NCBI GenBank assembly: GCA_013375475.1
Contig: JABXKD010000010.1
Coordinates: 1-63,638, forward strand
Reading direction: 5' to 3'
Length of the DNA: 63,638 bases
DNA from: Promethearchaeota archaeon
GTDB lineage: Archaea > Asgardarchaeota > Lokiarchaeia > Sigyniarchaeales > SOKP01
The notes under the pieces were generated by a model. The model had not been told where the DNA came from. It worked only from the letters and a program-made list of their open reading frames with translations, and did not search any database. Made by a program: the position numbers and the translations under genes. Positions 36,945-45,369 of this stretch are shown piece after piece. Each line of letters starts with the position of its first letter. Positions within the stretch are counted from its first letter, which is position 1.

Positions 36945-37603
36945 ATATCTACATCATTAAGAAGATCCGAATTTACATCATCAAAATACCCGTTTTCAGC
37001 AATAATTTTTACTGTGGATTCAATATCAATAAATTTATAATACTCTGCAATTTTTTTGAAAGTAAAAACAATATATTTTCCAACAGTGTCGTTTGATTTC
37101 TTTATGTACTCTAGGTTATGGTCAATATCTATCCCGATCACCTTATCTATTAAAGCCATATCGGGATGTTTATTACATTCTATATAAGCTTCATCTATTT
37201 TACCCATATTATGAGCGATAACATTCCTTCTACAAATACATTCTCTTAATTCTTCCCATATTTTAAATTCGTTCTCAAAATTGATTTGAAAATTAGCATC
37301 GAAGAATTTCAATATTTTTAAAGGGGTTGTCTTAAAATTTTTCCTTATTAAGTTCTTTTCCTCATTTAATTCATTAAAAAATTCTCGATTGAAAGTTTCA
37401 AATATAGTTATACTATAAATGTGAACTATTTTCAAAAAGAGAGAGTTTTGACCTGGAATAAAAGAATTCATGACCTCTTTCCAGACTCCTTCTACGCTCT
37501 GATCTTCAATTAGACTTATCATTTGATCAATAAAAAATTCTAAATCTATTGTTTGCTTAATAAATTCTAAAAAGATTACAGAAAGCTTTTCTTCAAATTC
37601 CAT
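36941..37603 (-). CDS. HEPN-domain-like protein
   Basis: The 220-residue protein is almost all helical and has the segment WEELRECICRRNVIAHNMGKIDEAY, in which Arg126-Asn127-x3-His131 is the RN-x(3-5)-H catalytic motif of HEPN ribonucleases, as in defence-linked HEPN families. The aspartate and tyrosine after the motif are also common there. The rest is divergent. It lies at the right end of the island convergent with another Rx4H protein. RNase activity is inferred only. Confidence 0.6.
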   Translation of the reverse strand: MEFEEKLSVIFLEFIKQTIDLEFFIDQMISLIEDQSVEGVWKEVMNSFIPGQNSLFLKIVHIYSITIFETFNREFFNELNEEKNLIRKNFKTTPLKILKFFDANFQINFENEFKIWEELRECICRRNVIAHNMGKIDEAYIECNKHPDMALIDKVIGIDIDHNLEYIKKSNDTVGKYIVFTFKKIAEYYKFIDIESTVKIIAENGYFDDVNSDLLNDVDI

Positions 37604-37916
37604 AAAGAAACAATTATAAATTAAGTCTATTTAGAGGAAAATAGGAAACAAAGATATAAAAATAAAACACATGAATATTTATATTTAATAATTTATATTT
37701 AAAGAAAAAATGATCTAAAACGATTTATTACTGTATCTAAACTCACTATAAAAAAAAATATAGTGTTTAAATTATCTGTTCTTTATTGATAGATAAAACA
37801 GCAAAAGGAAAAAGAGTAAGTCTCACACTTTCGTATAAAACCACACAGATTTTTCCAACGAATAGAAAAAAAATTTAGAGGAATTTTTTTATCTTAATCA
37901 GTATTTTCTAGATTAT
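37604..37916. other. Intergenic right border of the accessory island
   Basis: A 313-bp AT-rich gap between the HEPN gene and tsaC. It holds the right copy of the 12-bp repeat and the tsaC promoter. The segment 37735-37765 has an A-rich TATA-like run. I see no gene. Confidence 0.5.
37827..37838 (+). repeat. 12-bp direct repeat, right copy (ACTTTCGTATAA)
   Basis: Identical to 26974-26985 in the same orientation, 10,853 bp away, and 79 bases before tsaC. The interval between the copies is the accessory island. Confidence 0.4.
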
Positions 37917-38585
37917 ATGGGATTACTACTGAAAATTGCGGGCAAGAAATTGGAAGACATCGATGTGTTTCTCGAAAAAACGGTCGAAATTATAAACAAC
38001 GGAGGTCTGATAGCTTTTCCGACTAATTCAGTTTACGGTCTAGGAGGAAATCCACTCAATCTTGAAGTAGTAAATAGAATTTACGATATCAAGTATCGAG
38101 ATCGATCAAAAGGACTATTGCTATTAGTCGCCGATACTGAAGAAGCAGAAAAGATTGCGGAATTTAACAAAATAAGTTATAAGCTAGCTGAACGCTTCTG
38201 GCCAGGTCAATTGACTTTAATATTAGCAAGAAAAGAACCCAACATAATTCCTCCGGAAGTTACGGCTTTTAAAAATACGATTGGTATCCGCGTACCGGAA
38301 AACGAGATCATCCTAACGATTTTAAAAAAATTAAAAGCAAAAGGATATTTTGGTGGAATTATTGGAACATCAGCTAACTATTCTGGGGAACCTCCATCGA
38401 TAAGTGGGGACGAAGTAGCGAAAAAATTTTTAACGCCGATCGATTTAATACTTGATGGGGGAAAAACTAAAACAAAAGTTCCCACAACAATCCTTGATTG
38501 TACCTCAAAAGAATTAAGGTTTTTGCGGATTGGGATCGTAAAAGAAGAGGATATCGAAAATTTAATTGAATCAATTAAAGAATAA
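37917..38585 (+). CDS. tsaC: Threonylcarbamoyl-AMP synthase (TsaC/Sua5/YrdC)
   Basis: The 222-residue protein makes threonylcarbamoyl-AMP, the first intermediate for tRNA t6A37. The family blocks are intact: GGLIAFPTNSVYGLGGNPLN (about 25-45), KYRDRSKGLLLLV, FWPGQLTLIL, GIRVPENEI and GTSANYSGEPPS with the final PTTILDCT. It is the short YrdC-like form without the Sua5 C-terminal domain. KEOPS subunits that use its product are close by (39135 and 43785). A THUMP-domain gene starts 17 bases downstream. Confidence 0.93.
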   Translation: MGLLLKIAGKKLEDIDVFLEKTVEIINNGGLIAFPTNSVYGLGGNPLNLEVVNRIYDIKYRDRSKGLLLLVADTEEAEKIAEFNKISYKLAERFWPGQLTLILARKEPNIIPPEVTAFKNTIGIRVPENEIILTILKKLKAKGYFGGIIGTSANYSGEPPSISGDEVAKKFLTPIDLILDGGKTKTKVPTTILDCTSKELRFLRIGIVKEEDIENLIESIKE

Positions 38586-38601
38586 ACATTTGGAGTAAAT
38601 T

Positions 38602-39138
38602 TTGAATAAATTTAATTTATTAATCTCAACTTCGAGATTTAACGAAGTGAATGCAAAAGCAGAACTTTGGTTTACGCTGTTAATGTGTGGCGATAAGTAC
38701 CCCATTATATCGGGAACCAAATATCCCGGATTAATAACTGCTGCAACCAATATTGAGAATAAAGAAGTTGTATTAAAGATCAAAAAAATCCTTGAAAAAG
38801 ATCCAGATTTCTTTCAATTTATACTTAAAATTGTCCCTATTGATTACGTGTGTGAAACTAAGCTTAATATATTAAAAGAGATTGTAGAAAAATATCATTC
38901 TCTTTATTTAAACAAAAATAATTCTTTTAAGATCGAATTAAATCGCAGAAAAAGTACAATTATAGATCGAGATATCTTAATTGAAACGATAGCAAAAATA
39001 TTTAATAATAAAGTCGATTTGGATAATCCAGATAGAATTTTAAGAATAGAAATACTAGGAAATGTTAGTGGAATATCGTTTTTAAATCCCGATGATATCC
39101 TTATCATCAATAATAAGTATAACCTTCGATTAGACTAA
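38602..39138 (+). CDS. THUMP-domain protein (Tan1-like tRNA-modification adaptor)
   Basis: The 178-residue protein ends in a THUMP-type half: NNSFKIELNRRKSTIIDRDILIETIAKIFNNKVDLDNPDRILRIEIL, which binds tRNA acceptor ends. No catalytic domain is attached, as in Tan1/THUMPD1, the adaptor of the tRNA ac4C12 acetyltransferase. Start is TTG 38602 behind GGAG. It forms a plus-strand pair with tsaC and overlaps the convergent cgi121 by four bases, so both neighbours are tRNA modification genes. Confidence 0.75.
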   Translation: MNKFNLLISTSRFNEVNAKAELWFTLLMCGDKYPIISGTKYPGLITAATNIENKEVVLKIKKILEKDPDFFQFILKIVPIDYVCETKLNILKEIVEKYHSLYLNKNNSFKIELNRRKSTIIDRDILIETIAKIFNNKVDLDNPDRILRIEILGNVSGISFLNPDDILIINNKYNLRLD

Positions 39139-39782
39139 CTTTTCTCTAAACTTAATAAAGCCATTTTTTCACATATTAAATCGTTTAAAGCCTCATATAA
39201 ACGCTCTAATTTAAATGATTTTATCTCTTTTTTATCGTTTTTATATCCGTAAGAATGTAAAACGGTTATAATCTGGTTGTCAGAAAATTCAAAATAGTTT
39301 TTAATGCGTTCAAACTTATCAAAAGATAAATATCCTAAATCTAAACTAATATCTTTAGAATCTAAGTATTCGTTTATTTCTCTATTTACCTGCTTAAGAT
39401 TATCCTCAGAAGAAATTATGCAAAAATTTATTTTTTTATTGGTTAAATTATAATCCTTTACACCAAAACCTTCAAGGCTTAGCTTAATTTGTCTATTGGC
39501 AGCTAAATATAGAAGGAATTCAAGATTCTTCTTTTTTGAAATATTATTGCTTGCATAAAAAGCTTTTTGAACGAAATAACAAGCATATAATATGTGTTCT
39601 GGATTCAAAACATATTTATCGTTGAAGAATTGTAAGAAAGTATCTTTATGATGACTATGAACAATCTCATTTAATTCCACTAATTCGTTTATCTGAACCT
39701 TTTTAGGATCAATTTCAATCTGGTTAATTCCAACATAATAGTTGGATAATCCATTTGAATCCTTTATAAAATAGATATTCAT
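39135..39782 (-). CDS. cgi121: KEOPS complex subunit Cgi121
   Basis: The 215-residue protein matches the archaeal Cgi121 core LNPEHILYACYFVQKAFYASNNISKKKNLEFLLYLAANRQIKLSLEGFG (about 60-110). Cgi121 binds tRNA and links Bud32 to the complex that makes t6A. ATG 39782 overlaps the stop of ecfT as ATGA, so I prefer it to ATG 39797, which lies inside that gene. The C-terminal third is a less conserved extension. Kae1 and Bud32 are not in the window. Confidence 0.8.
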   Translation of the reverse strand: MNIYFIKDSNGLSNYYVGINQIEIDPKKVQINELVELNEIVHSHHKDTFLQFFNDKYVLNPEHILYACYFVQKAFYASNNISKKKNLEFLLYLAANRQIKLSLEGFGVKDYNLTNKKINFCIISSEDNLKQVNREINEYLDSKDISLDLGYLSFDKFERIKNYFEFSDNQIITVLHSYGYKNDKKEIKSFKLERLYEALNDLICEKMALLSLEKS

Positions 39783-40555
39783 AGTGGCAGACTCCATCTA
39801 AGCCATAATGGCAATGACAAAAAGCTAATTCTAATGTATATTAAAAAAGCCAGTAAAAGAATCAAATAAAGCGAAAATATCCAATCTTTTAAAGAATATC
39901 TAATCGTATAATAAAATGTCCGATCTTTTTTATTTCCAAAAGATCTTGATTCTAAAGCTTCAGCAACGTTAAATGCTCTTTTTATAGAACTTACAATAAG
40001 AGGAACTAAGAGAGGAAATAGATTTTTTATTTGATTAATAATCCCTTTTTTTTGCATTTCATAACCTCGACTCTGTTGAGCATCGATGATATTTTGTGTT
40101 TCTATGGCGATAGTAGGGACAAACCTAAATGCTAACGAGAAAGAAAAAGCATACTCGTATGGGATTTTCATAGTAATTAGAGATAGAGCCAAATCATTTG
40201 GATCTACAGTTAAAAAAAACAATGAGAATGCTGATATCATTATAGAGATTCTTAGGATCATAGCTATGGAGAAAGATAATCCGTTTTCGTCAATAAAAAG
40301 CGTATTAAGAACAAGGATAAAAATGTAGAGGAACGACATTCCTTTAACGCTTTTCACCCATTTTTTAAACAGTCTTCCTAAGATTATTATTGGGAGTAGG
40401 GTTATTAAAATTAGTAATAAGGGCATTATTTCCTGAAATAAAAGAGCGCTAACAGTGTATGTTATCGCCAGTAATAATTTAGTTCTTGGATCTAAGCGGT
40501 GTAAAAAAGTCTCTTTTTTCAAGAATTTGAACGCACTTAGAAATTCTAAAGACAT
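39779..40555 (-). CDS. ecfT: ECF transporter transmembrane subunit EcfT
   Basis: The 258-residue protein begins with HRLDPRTKLLLAITYTV and has five or six hydrophobic segments, then the cytoplasmic coupling region IIDAQQSRGYEMQKKGIINQIKNLFPLLVPLIVSSIKRAFNVAEALESRSFG, with the two Ala-Arg-Gly-type coupling helices of EcfT/CbiQ. It connects two ATPases to a substrate-binding S component. It directly abuts ecfA and overlaps cgi121. Confidence 0.9.
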   Translation of the reverse strand: MSLEFLSAFKFLKKETFLHRLDPRTKLLLAITYTVSALLFQEIMPLLLILITLLPIIILGRLFKKWVKSVKGMSFLYIFILVLNTLFIDENGLSFSIAMILRISIMISAFSLFFLTVDPNDLALSLITMKIPYEYAFSFSLAFRFVPTIAIETQNIIDAQQSRGYEMQKKGIINQIKNLFPLLVPLIVSSIKRAFNVAEALESRSFGNKKDRTFYYTIRYSLKDWIFSLYLILLLAFLIYIRISFLSLPLWLRWSLPL

Positions 40556-41431
40556 CTATTGATTTTCCTCTTTTAATTTTGGATTTTTACTTGCTAAATA
40601 ATTGTCTAAAAAAGTAACTATTTCATTTTCTCTTATGACTTCTTTAGGGACGGACACTCCTATTTTCTGAAGTTCTTGTTTGAATAGATATATTTGTGGC
40701 ATAATTAATGAGGATTTTGAAATTAAAAACTCATTAGTAAAAATATTCTGTGTTGGACCATCCGCAATAATATGTCCTCCGCTCATCAAGATTGTTCTTG
40801 GAACATGTTCTGCTGTAAACTCTATATTATGCGTTACCATTATTATTGTTTTTCCCCTTTTTAACTCGCCCTTTATTAATCCTAGTAAGAAATTTATTTC
40901 TTTTGCATCTTGACCTAAGGTCGGTTCATCAAAAACTAGAATATCAGGGTCACGACAAAGAACTGAAGCTATAGCTAATTTTTTTGATTCACCTCCCGAT
41001 AAGTTTAATGGGGATCTTTTACGATATTTTTCGAGGTCAAATTCTTCTAATACCTGATCAATTTTTATTTGAATTTCTTCTTTATTTAAATTTAGATTTT
41101 TCAAGGAAAATTTAATTTCATCCTCTAATGTATTAGAAAATAGTTGATGCATAGGATTTTGGAAGATAACTCCAACTTTTTTAGATATTGTAGCTATAGA
41201 TTTTGAATCGATATTTTCTCCATCTACATAAACGCTTCCTTTTGTAGGTCGGATTAAACCATTAAAAGTTCTAATTAAAGTCGTTTTTCCGGCGCCGTTC
41301 TGACCCATAATTGCTAAAAATTCACCGTGATTAATATTTAAAGAAATCTGATTTAAGGCTACAGTTCCATTTGAATACACATAATCAACATCGTTTACTA
41401 TTATTAAAGGGAACGAATTTTTATCCTTCAT
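40556..41431 (-). CDS. ecfA2: ECF transporter ATPase subunit EcfA
   Basis: The 291-residue ABC ATPase has Walker A GQNGAGKTT, the Q-loop FQNPMHQLF, signature LSGGESKKLA, Walker B DILVFDEPT and a switch His in MVTHNIEF. The FQNP Q-loop is typical of EcfA. It ends one base from ecfT and pairs with the second ATPase at 41444. No S component gene is visible, so the vitamin or metal transported is unknown. Confidence 0.92.
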   Translation of the reverse strand: MKDKNSFPLIIVNDVDYVYSNGTVALNQISLNINHGEFLAIMGQNGAGKTTLIRTFNGLIRPTKGSVYVDGENIDSKSIATISKKVGVIFQNPMHQLFSNTLEDEIKFSLKNLNLNKEEIQIKIDQVLEEFDLEKYRKRSPLNLSGGESKKLAIASVLCRDPDILVFDEPTLGQDAKEINFLLGLIKGELKRGKTIIMVTHNIEFTAEHVPRTILMSGGHIIADGPTQNIFTNEFLISKSSLIMPQIYLFKQELQKIGVSVPKEVIRENEIVTFLDNYLASKNPKLKEENQ

Positions 41432-41443
41432 GACTATTTTGGG

Positions 41444-42283
41444 TTATTTAATCGTTTTTAATATACTTATGGCTTCTTGAATTGAAGCAGGAATATCATA
41501 TTGAAATCGATCTCTATTTTTTAATTCATTGAAGATTGAATATATTTTTGGTTTATTAATATTCAAATTCTCAAATGTGTTAGAATTTATAACCTTCTCC
41601 TTAGCACCATGAGATATAATCTCACTTTCCTTCATTAAAATTATTTCATCTACTAATGGAAGAATTAAATCCATTCGGTGTTCGCTAATTATGATTGTTA
41701 TTTTTTTTTGTACTTGAATTTTTTTTAATAGGTTTAAAATCTTCTTTGCAAATAATGGGTCCAAGTTTGCTGTTGGTTCGTCCAATACAATTACTTTAGG
41801 TTCTAGCACTAAAATTGAAGCAATAGCAACACGTTGTTGCTCACCACCACTTATCTCAAAAGGGGCTTTATCTAAAATACTTTCAATTTCAGTTATTTCT
41901 ACAACTTCTTTAATTTTTTCTTTTATCCTTTCCCTTGGAGTTCCTAAATTCTCCAAACCAAAAGCTATCTCATGTTCTACATTCATTGCAATCAATTGGT
42001 TCTCAGGATTTTGAAATACAATACCAACGTCATTAGATAATTGGGATATTGTTGTTTCAATAGTGTTCTTTCCTGAAATCTCTACATTTCCTTTATAAAA
42101 ACCAGCATAAAATTGGGGTATTAATCCGTTCATACATCTAATTAATGTAGTTTTCCCAGAACCCGTCTCCCCAGCTAATAAAATAAATCTATTGGAATCT
42201 AGTTCCAAATTAATATTTTTGAGCGCGTACTCGTCGTTTCCTTTATAGCGAAAATAAAAATTATTAAATTTAATTAAGCTCAT
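41444..42283 (-). CDS. ecfA1: ECF transporter ATPase subunit EcfA (second)
   Basis: The 279-residue ABC ATPase has Walker A AGETGSGKTT, FQNPENQLIAMNVEHEIAFGLENL, signature ISGGEQQRVA, Walker B VIVLDEPT and the switch ISEHRMD. The long FQNPENQLI block is a typical EcfA Q-loop extension. It begins the ecfA-ecfA-ecfT unit; the DHH gene lies upstream 41 bases away. Confidence 0.92.
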   Translation of the reverse strand: MSLIKFNNFYFRYKGNDEYALKNINLELDSNRFILLAGETGSGKTTLIRCMNGLIPQFYAGFYKGNVEISGKNTIETTISQLSNDVGIVFQNPENQLIAMNVEHEIAFGLENLGTPRERIKEKIKEVVEITEIESILDKAPFEISGGEQQRVAIASILVLEPKVIVLDEPTANLDPLFAKKILNLLKKIQVQKKITIIISEHRMDLILPLVDEIILMKESEIISHGAKEKVINSNTFENLNINKPKIYSIFNELKNRDRFQYDIPASIQEAISILKTIK

Positions 42284-42324
42284 GAAATTGGATATCTATA
42301 GTTCTTTTTAGTTTATAAGGATAG

Positions 42325-43320
42325 TTAATTAATTAAAGTTTCTTTTATTTTATCGATTAATTGATTCAGAGTTTCCTCTACATTATTCTTACCATTCAAG
42401 GTGGCAGCACCATCATGTCCACCACCATTCACATTATTTATTTCTCTGATAATTTTCCCGAGATGCAAACCCGTTTTTAAACAGACTTGTTTTTTTGCAC
42501 GAGTGGTGATTCTAAAATCGGATTTATCTTCAGATACTACAATTCCAATGTCAAAACCTACTTTTATTAAAGTTGAAGCAGCAGAGGCGCTAAAACTACT
42601 AAGATGTGATATTCCAATTAACCAATTGTTAATTCGAATCAATTTAACTCTTTGAAGCGTCTTAATTCTGGCAATTTTCTCTGAGATATCTCTTTCTCTT
42701 TCTAATAAGGGAATGATATCTTGAATTTCTACTTGACCTTGTAGGATCGTATTTAAATTATTTATAGTTCTAGTATTTCCATACTTGAGAAATCCAGAGT
42801 CAGCTAAAATTGCTGACACTAGAAGAAATTTGTATGGTAACGGAAGTTTTACATTGTAATCGTTAAAAAAATCTAGTACTATCTCTGATGTAGAAGAATA
42901 GTTATCAAAAATTAAATTTAGAGACGAAATATTGTATGGATAATTTATTTGTAAATTTAAATGATGATCTATAAAAATAAAAGGAGTATTCAAATCTATA
43001 TTATTAAAAAGCTTTATTTGATCTAGATTGTTTGAGTCAGCTATTATGATAACATCAGCATTTAAGAACTCTTTATCTACATGAAAGGAAAGATTAAAGT
43101 CAGGAAATTTCTGGATAAAATTATCTAAAAAACTTTTAGTATGTTTAGATAGTCCTGAAAATATCAAATCCACATTTTGATTTGAAAAAATATTTTCAAA
43201 AAAGAATTTTAAACACAGACCAGAGATAAACCCGTCAAGATCAACTAAGTCATGTGATGTAATTAAAAGATTTTTTCCCTTTAGATATGTTATAAAATCA
43301 TCTTTTTTAGATGTGCACAT
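42325..43320 (-). CDS. DHH/DHHA1-family phosphoesterase
   Basis: About 331 residues from ATG 43320; an earlier in-frame start at 43383 would overlap prefoldin. DHH motifs are visible: ITSHDLVDLDGFISGL, IIADSNN, FIDHHLN and SGFLKYGNTRT, and the DHHA1 nucleic-acid-binding part ends in NVNGGGHDGAATLNG. These are Mn-dependent nucleases or cyclic dinucleotide/nanoRNA phosphatases; the substrate is not determined by these motifs. It follows prefoldin beta by 16 bases and so joins the conserved superoperon. Confidence 0.8.
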   Translation of the reverse strand: MCTSKKDDFITYLKGKNLLITSHDLVDLDGFISGLCLKFFFENIFSNQNVDLIFSGLSKHTKSFLDNFIQKFPDFNLSFHVDKEFLNADVIIIADSNNLDQIKLFNNIDLNTPFIFIDHHLNLQINYPYNISSLNLIFDNYSSTSEIVLDFFNDYNVKLPLPYKFLLVSAILADSGFLKYGNTRTINNLNTILQGQVEIQDIIPLLERERDISEKIARIKTLQRVKLIRINNWLIGISHLSSFSASAASTLIKVGFDIGIVVSEDKSDFRITTRAKKQVCLKTGLHLGKIIREINNVNGGGHDGAATLNGKNNVEETLNQLIDKIKETLIN

Positions 43321-43336
43321 AAAACTTTCAAATAAA

Positions 43337-43693
43337 TTATTGATTTTGAAGATCTGCTTGAAGAGATTTTTGCATATTTTCAAACGTACTCTTAGTTCTT
43401 TCTATTTTTTGAGCAAGTGTGTTAGATCTCATATTTAGAGTTTCTTTATCTGATTTTTTCTCGTCTAAAAGTTTGTTTCTTTCGCTTTTAACCAAAATTC
43501 CGCCAATCTGTTTATATACTACTGTATCAGGATTAGCTTTCTCTAATTCTTCTAACGCTATTTCTGTTTCTCTTATAGTACTATCAATTTGTAGTTTCTG
43601 TTGGGTAAGAAGTTCTAAAGATTGTCCTAACTGAGTTAAATTTTGAAATTTCTTTTTTGTTTCTTCATCTAATTGATCCAAATTAATTGTCAA
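43337..43693 (-). CDS. pfdB: Prefoldin beta subunit
   Basis: The 118-residue protein forms two long coiled-coil helices joined by a hairpin around EKANPDTVVYKQIGGILVK, the canonical prefoldin beta turn. Prefoldin captures unfolded protein for the thermosome. The start is TTG at 43693 behind GTGATTTT. Its place after pcc1 is the standard archaeal order. The alpha subunit is not in the window. Confidence 0.9.
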   Translation of the reverse strand: MTINLDQLDEETKKKFQNLTQLGQSLELLTQQKLQIDSTIRETEIALEELEKANPDTVVYKQIGGILVKSERNKLLDEKKSDKETLNMRSNTLAQKIERTKSTFENMQKSLQADLQNQ

Positions 43694-43784
43694 CGAAAAT
43701 CACACAATAAGTTTTATGATGTAAAATGTAATTTGAAATATGAAATTTACGAATAATATAGTCCATGTAATAGTAAATGCAATT

Positions 43785-44054
43785 TTATGATTTCTCAACA
43801 ATTTGTAAGACACCATCAATAATCCTTCCAAAGCTTATAATTTCATTGATAGTTGCTCTGAATGCAGTGATATCATTACTCTCAATCCGAAAAATTAAAG
43901 ATTTTTCTTCTTTGAGTAAAGAAATTGTAGATCTTTTTGACTTTTGAATATTGAATTCTGGTAAAAAGGATTTATAGGAAATATCACATAAATTAGAATT
44001 TTCGAATTGAAGCTCAAGAGTAGATTTAATCTTGTAAACGTTATTAGAGTTCAT
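43785..44054 (-). CDS. pcc1: KEOPS complex subunit Pcc1
   Basis: The 89-residue protein has the Pcc1 ending: SNDITAFRATINEIISFGRIIDGVLQIVE, the conserved D-x-(T/S)-A-x-R-A-x-x-N-S/E helix that dimerises and contacts Kae1. Its ATG overlaps the eL43 stop as TAATG. The order eL43-Pcc1-prefoldin beta is widely conserved in archaea and supports the call, since the sequence is short and divergent. Confidence 0.85.
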   Translation of the reverse strand: MNSNNVYKIKSTLELQFENSNLCDISYKSFLPEFNIQKSKRSTISLLKEEKSLIFRIESNDITAFRATINEIISFGRIIDGVLQIVEKS

Positions 44055-44344
44055 TATTCTTCAATAGTTTCAAGTTCGCGCTGTTTTCGCTTCGCGATCC
44101 TAAAGGATTCCGCACCACGAGGCGTTTGAGTATTGTAAGCACCTCCAGTAAACTTGGCATTACATTTCTTACAATGCCATATACCCGTGGAGACTCTATT
44201 AATAGATCCTATTGTTTCGCATCTTGGACATTTTAACTTCCCGCTTTTCTGGTTTTCCATTATAAGTCGCCATTTCTTCCTTACGTTGGCGCCGTATCGA
44301 GGTCCAAAAGTCGCAGAAATCCCAGTTTTTTTTGTTTTTCCCAT
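44054..44344 (-). CDS. rpl37ae: Large ribosomal subunit protein eL43 (L37Ae)
   Basis: The 96-residue protein begins GKTKKTGISATFGPRYGANVRKK, and carries a zinc ribbon CPRC-x16-CKKC with GIWHCKKCNAKFTGGAY, the L37Ae signature. ATG 44344 is behind a GTGATC site; the in-frame GTG at 44353 belongs to that site. It is in the exosome/proteasome superoperon. Confidence 0.96.
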   Translation of the reverse strand: MGKTKKTGISATFGPRYGANVRKKWRLIMENQKSGKLKCPRCETIGSINRVSTGIWHCKKCNAKFTGGAYNTQTPRGAESFRIAKRKQRELETIEE

Positions 44345-44449
44345 AAAGATCACTTGGTTCTTTTAATGTACTGTGTTTAAATAAAAATCAGTATAAACTT
44401 TAAATTTTTCCAAAAAAGAAAAATAGAATATTCTAACTCTAATTGCTAT

Positions 44450-44468
44450 TTAGGGATATTATCCCTAA
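44450..44468. promoter_or_regulatory. Perfect inverted repeat between rrp42 and eL43
   Basis: TTAGGGATA-T-TATCCCTAA is a 9+1+9 inverted repeat, in effect a 7-bp stem with a 5-base loop. It lies 77 bases after the rrp42 stop and 106 bases before the eL43 start, so it may end the exosome transcript or regulate the second half of the superoperon. Confidence 0.5.
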
Positions 44469-44544
44469 GCTATTAAAAATCAAATTAAATTTAAAAGATA
44501 ATCAAATAAAAATAAAATTTAAAAAATATAAATTAATAAAAGAA

Positions 44545-45369
44545 TTAGTTGTCGCGTTTATATTGCCATAGGTTTAATTCTTTTCTTGCTTTGTTGCCTA
44601 TTTCAACAGATTTTTTGCTCAGCATTTCTATTTGTTCTAAAGAAAAAGTAGCATAACCGCTTTTTTGAATGGATGTTATTTTATCTTCAGTTACTGAAAT
44701 CGAGATTTTCCCATCACAAACTAATTCTTCTGGTAGACTTGGATCCAAGAAGATGATATCTCCAATTTTTCCGTAGGTAATCACCATGGGAAGTTCATTT
44801 ACAATAGTTTTTCCAGTCAAATATTTGCCTGTCCATTCTAAGTTTCCATCATTCCATTTTCCTTCTGGAATGCGGCTTGAAATTAATGTAGTTAAAGCAC
44901 TTACGCCTCCAGCATCAATTAAATTTCCAGAATAATTAATCACATAAATATCTACAAATAGAATATACACTGCTTCTTTTTCCTTTATGCATAATTTCTT
45001 GGTTTGGACACAATCTGCATGTCGAATTCCTCGATCAACTACACGTGCTAGTTCTATTGATTGTTCGTCTGGAGGACCTCTTTCAAATAGAGGAGATGCT
45101 AAAGGTAATAACTCTGCCATAAATGTACAAACGCCTTCATTTGGCAGATCGGGAAATGGTGCGCCCACTTCGTACTTCAATCCGGTAATTACTTTTGTCT
45201 CTCCCAAAGTTACTTCAGCAGAACCTTCTGCTGAGGCAATAACATCGCTTTTAACAGTCCAATCTCTGTATTCCCAAAGATCTCTTCCATCAATTCTTTC
45301 TCCTTTTTTCAAATTAGAAAGAATATAATTCTTTTCAATTGTAGAAATTACTCTTTTTATATCCATCAT
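44545..45369 (-). CDS. rrp42: Exosome subunit Rrp42
   Basis: The 274-residue RNase PH-fold protein lacks the phosphorolytic residues but forms the hexameric ring with Rrp41. Features: GERIDGRDLWEYR near residue 22, the AEGSAEVTLGETKVITGLKYEVGAPFPD block and RVVDRGIRHADCVQT with a conserved arginine. The start overlaps the rrp41 stop in TAATG. Neighbours are Rrp41 and Rrp4. Confidence 0.96.
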   Translation of the reverse strand: MMDIKRVISTIEKNYILSNLKKGERIDGRDLWEYRDWTVKSDVIASAEGSAEVTLGETKVITGLKYEVGAPFPDLPNEGVCTFMAELLPLASPLFERGPPDEQSIELARVVDRGIRHADCVQTKKLCIKEKEAVYILFVDIYVINYSGNLIDAGGVSALTTLISSRIPEGKWNDGNLEWTGKYLTGKTIVNELPMVITYGKIGDIIFLDPSLPEELVCDGKISISVTEDKITSIQKSGYATFSLEQIEMLSKKSVEIGNKARKELNLWQYKRDN

